This document shows positions 40,024 to 41,580 of a stretch of DNA of 41,580 nt, one piece after another; position 1 is the stretch's first letter; every line of letters begins with the position of its first letter. Both the position numbers and the translations under genes were made by a program. The DNA is from UBA11524 sp051883695 (GTDB taxonomy: Bacteria > Bacillota > Clostridia > Christensenellales > Aristaeellaceae). The notes below the pieces were generated by a model, which was not told the origin of the DNA, did not search any database, and saw only the letters and a program-made list of their open reading frames with translations. The stretch covers positions 1-41,580 of the forward strand of contig JBJEUF010000114.1 in the NCBI GenBank assembly GCA_051883695.1, in the 5' to 3' direction.

Positions 40024-41406
40024 TTACCTGCCGCCCACGGTCAGGCCGCTGACGCGGATCATCGGCTGGCCGACATCCGTGGGAACGCTGCCGCTGACGG
40101 AGCCGCACATGCCCTGCGCCAATTCAAGATTCCTGCCCACGCGGTCAATCTTCAGCAGCACCTCGCTGCCGCGGCCGATCAGGCTTGCGCCGCGTACGGG
40201 ATGGGCAATCTTGCCGTCCTTGACCAGGTAGCCTTCGTTGACGGCAAAGTTGAATTCGCCCGTCGCGGGGTTGACGGAGCCGCCGCCCATCTTCCTGGCA
40301 TACAGGCCGTCGCCCATGGTGGCGATCATCTCCGCCTCGTCATCCTTGCCGGCGGCGATGAAGGTGGAGCGCATACGGCTGGTGGGCGCGAAGGCATAGG
40401 ACTGACGGCGGCTGGAGCCGGTGATGGGCATCCCCATGCGGCGGGAGCCGAGCCGGTCGATCATGTAGTTGGTCAGCACGCCGTTCTCCACCAGCACGGT
40501 GCGCTGGGCAGGCGTTCCCTCGTCGTCCACATGGATGCTGCCCCAGGCGTTGGCGATGGTGCCGTCGTCGATGGCGGTCACGCAGTCGCTGGCGATCTTC
40601 TGGCCCAGCCTGCCCGCAAACTCGGACACGCCGATGGACACGCTGGTGGCCTCCAGCGAATGGCCGCAGGCCTCGTGGAAGATCACGCCGCCAAAGCCGT
40701 TGTCGATCGCAACGGGCATGAACCCGGCGGGGCACACGGGCGCGTGCAGCATGGTGATGGCCTGCTTGCCCGCTGTTTCACCCACCAGATCAGGGTTCAC
40801 CAGCGCATCGAAAATCTCAAAGCCCATGGACGCGCCGGGGCTGTCGGAGCCGGTCTGGTTCTCGGTGCCGTTGGTCGCCACAGCGGCGACGCTCAGGCGG
40901 GTGCGAACGCGCTGATCGGTGACGAACACGCCCTCGGTGTTGCAGACGCAGATGTTCTGCACATGGTCGATGTAGTTGCTGATGACCTGCACCACCTCGG
41001 GGGACACCCGGCGGGCGGCGGCCTCCGCCGCGCGGACCTTCTCCGCCTTGACAGCCGCCTTCACGTCGGTGGGCAGCAGGCGAATCTCCTCGGGACGGGC
41101 CGCGTTCCACGCCTTGAAGGGCTGCACGATGCAGCCGCTTCCGCCCTTGACAGCCGCAGCTGCCTGACGGGCACAGGCCATGAGGCCCTCGCGGGAGGTA
41201 TCGTTGGTGTGGACGTACACGGCATTCGTGCCGGAAAAAACGCGTACGCCGGCGCCATGCAGACGGCCTGTGTTCGCATTTTCGATGCGGCCGGAGCGCA
41301 TCATGAGGGTGTTGTCAACGCGATCCTCCACAAAGATTTCCGCAAAGTCGCCGCCGGTGCGGACTGCTTCCTGCAGCACCTCACGGGCGATATTCTGATC
41401 GAGCAT
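40024..41406 (-). CDS. tldD: TldD metalloprotease subunit
   Basis: A 460-residue catalytic subunit of the TldD-TldE zinc protease. The metal motif HExxxH is in IFHEACGHSLE (His244, Glu245, His249). The third ligand Cys is expected in LAQGMCGSVSG close to the C-terminus. Other marks are NDTSREGLMACARQA, VDDEGTPAQRTVLVENGVLTNYM, DRLGSRRMG, GDGLYARKMGGGSVNPATGEFNF and VRGASLIGRGSEVL. It is full length and comes first in the operon; tldE follows after 13 bp. The promoter is at 41440-41468. GGAGGC precedes the ATG. It may mature or degrade modified peptides, but no substrate is visible here. Confidence 0.95.
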   Translation of the reverse strand: MLDQNIAREVLQEAVRTGGDFAEIFVEDRVDNTLMMRSGRIENANTGRLHGAGVRVFSGTNAVYVHTNDTSREGLMACARQAAAAVKGGSGCIVQPFKAWNAARPEEIRLLPTDVKAAVKAEKVRAAEAAARRVSPEVVQVISNYIDHVQNICVCNTEGVFVTDQRVRTRLSVAAVATNGTENQTGSDSPGASMGFEIFDALVNPDLVGETAGKQAITMLHAPVCPAGFMPVAIDNGFGGVIFHEACGHSLEATSVSIGVSEFAGRLGQKIASDCVTAIDDGTIANAWGSIHVDDEGTPAQRTVLVENGVLTNYMIDRLGSRRMGMPITGSSRRQSYAFAPTSRMRSTFIAAGKDDEAEMIATMGDGLYARKMGGGSVNPATGEFNFAVNEGYLVKDGKIAHPVRGASLIGRGSEVLLKIDRVGRNLELAQGMCGSVSGSVPTDVGQPMIRVSGLTVGGR

Positions 41407-41439
41407 GAATCTGCCTCCTTTTCAGCAATCATTTCAGCC

Positions 41440-41468
41440 ATTATACACCCATTTCATCGAATTGTACA
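41440..41468 (-). promoter_or_regulatory. Promoter of tldD-tldE
   Basis: On the minus strand: TGTACA (41463-41468), 17-bp spacer, perfect TATAAT (41440-41445). Confidence 0.65.
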
Positions 41469-41537
41469 GCCCTTTTCCGGCATGAATTCCGCGTTCCCTG
41501 TCGAATCCGCAAGCGTGAACTCCCGCAGAGAGCCCTG

Positions 41538-41566
41538 TCGAAATCTGCGCGGTGTTTTGGTACAAT
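41538..41566 (+). promoter_or_regulatory. Possible promoter of a gene beyond the window
   Basis: TACAAT (41561-41566) with a weak -35 (TCGAAA) at 17 bp, pointing out of the window and divergent from tldD. Confidence 0.4.
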
Positions 41567-41580
41567 AGATAGGTAACAGA

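Overview
The window is a GC-rich chromosomal segment of a Gram-positive, anaerobic-type bacterium, most likely a member of the Clostridia (Bacillota). The evidence is formate-tetrahydrofolate ligase, the NADH-sensing repressor Rex, RNase J, YlbF, VanW and bacterial SH3 envelope proteins, a TM287/288-type heterodimeric ABC exporter, a small SRP RNA and strong AGGAGG-type ribosome binding sites. The exact family cannot be read from the sequence; an uncultured gut lineage such as the Christensenellales is a guess. No rRNA, tRNA, CRISPR array, prophage or transposase gene was seen.

Layout. 1-1272: 3' part of fhs. 1397-7770: a six-gene + strand operon (VanW/SH3 protein, SfsA, CHAP/PG-binding protein, GNAT, CBS-DRTGG pyrophosphatase, unknown exported protein). 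7785-8393 (-): small secreted protein. 8487-12799: MarR repressor and an asymmetric ABC exporter pair. 12874-13713 (-): dapF. 13849-19281: LacI-type repressor, then malQ and glgP for glycogen/maltodextrin breakdown; the same 12-bp operator lies upstream of the repressor and of malQ. 19298-19966 (-): XRE regulator with an effector-binding domain, divergent from an NMT1/SsuA-type ABC importer (20175-22801). 23103-28615 (-): VanW/G5 protein, rex, U32/TrhP protein, mltG, ylbF. 28925-30601 (-): RNase J. 31041-32273 (-): glyA, with the SRP RNA gene behind it. 32620-34065: FabT-like MarR regulator and a DegV/FakB fatty-acid-binding protein. 34206-35036: RlmA-type rRNA methyltransferase. 35100-36287 (-) and 36466-37896 (+): secreted SH3-repeat and PG-binding proteins. 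38210-38572 (-): CadC/SmtB-like metal sensor. 38676-41406 (-): tldE and tldD.

The most unusual feature is a family of three intergenic elements of about 215 bp (15037-15252, 22852-23064 in reverse, 37941-38161). Each is a chain of five or six perfect or near-perfect hairpins bounded by imperfect inverted repeats. Each is flanked by an exact direct duplication of a different host hairpin, of 20, 30 and 35 bp. At least two of these hairpins look like the transcription terminators of neighbouring genes. Stem sequences differ between copies while pairing is kept. This looks like a non-autonomous mobile or structured-RNA element that inserts at intrinsic terminators and duplicates the whole hairpin. 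I do not recognise it as a described family.

Many genes serve the cell envelope (VanW, CHAP, MltG, SH3, PG-binding, DapF). The rest covers one-carbon metabolism (fhs, glyA), storage glucan breakdown, redox sensing, RNA decay and membrane-lipid control.
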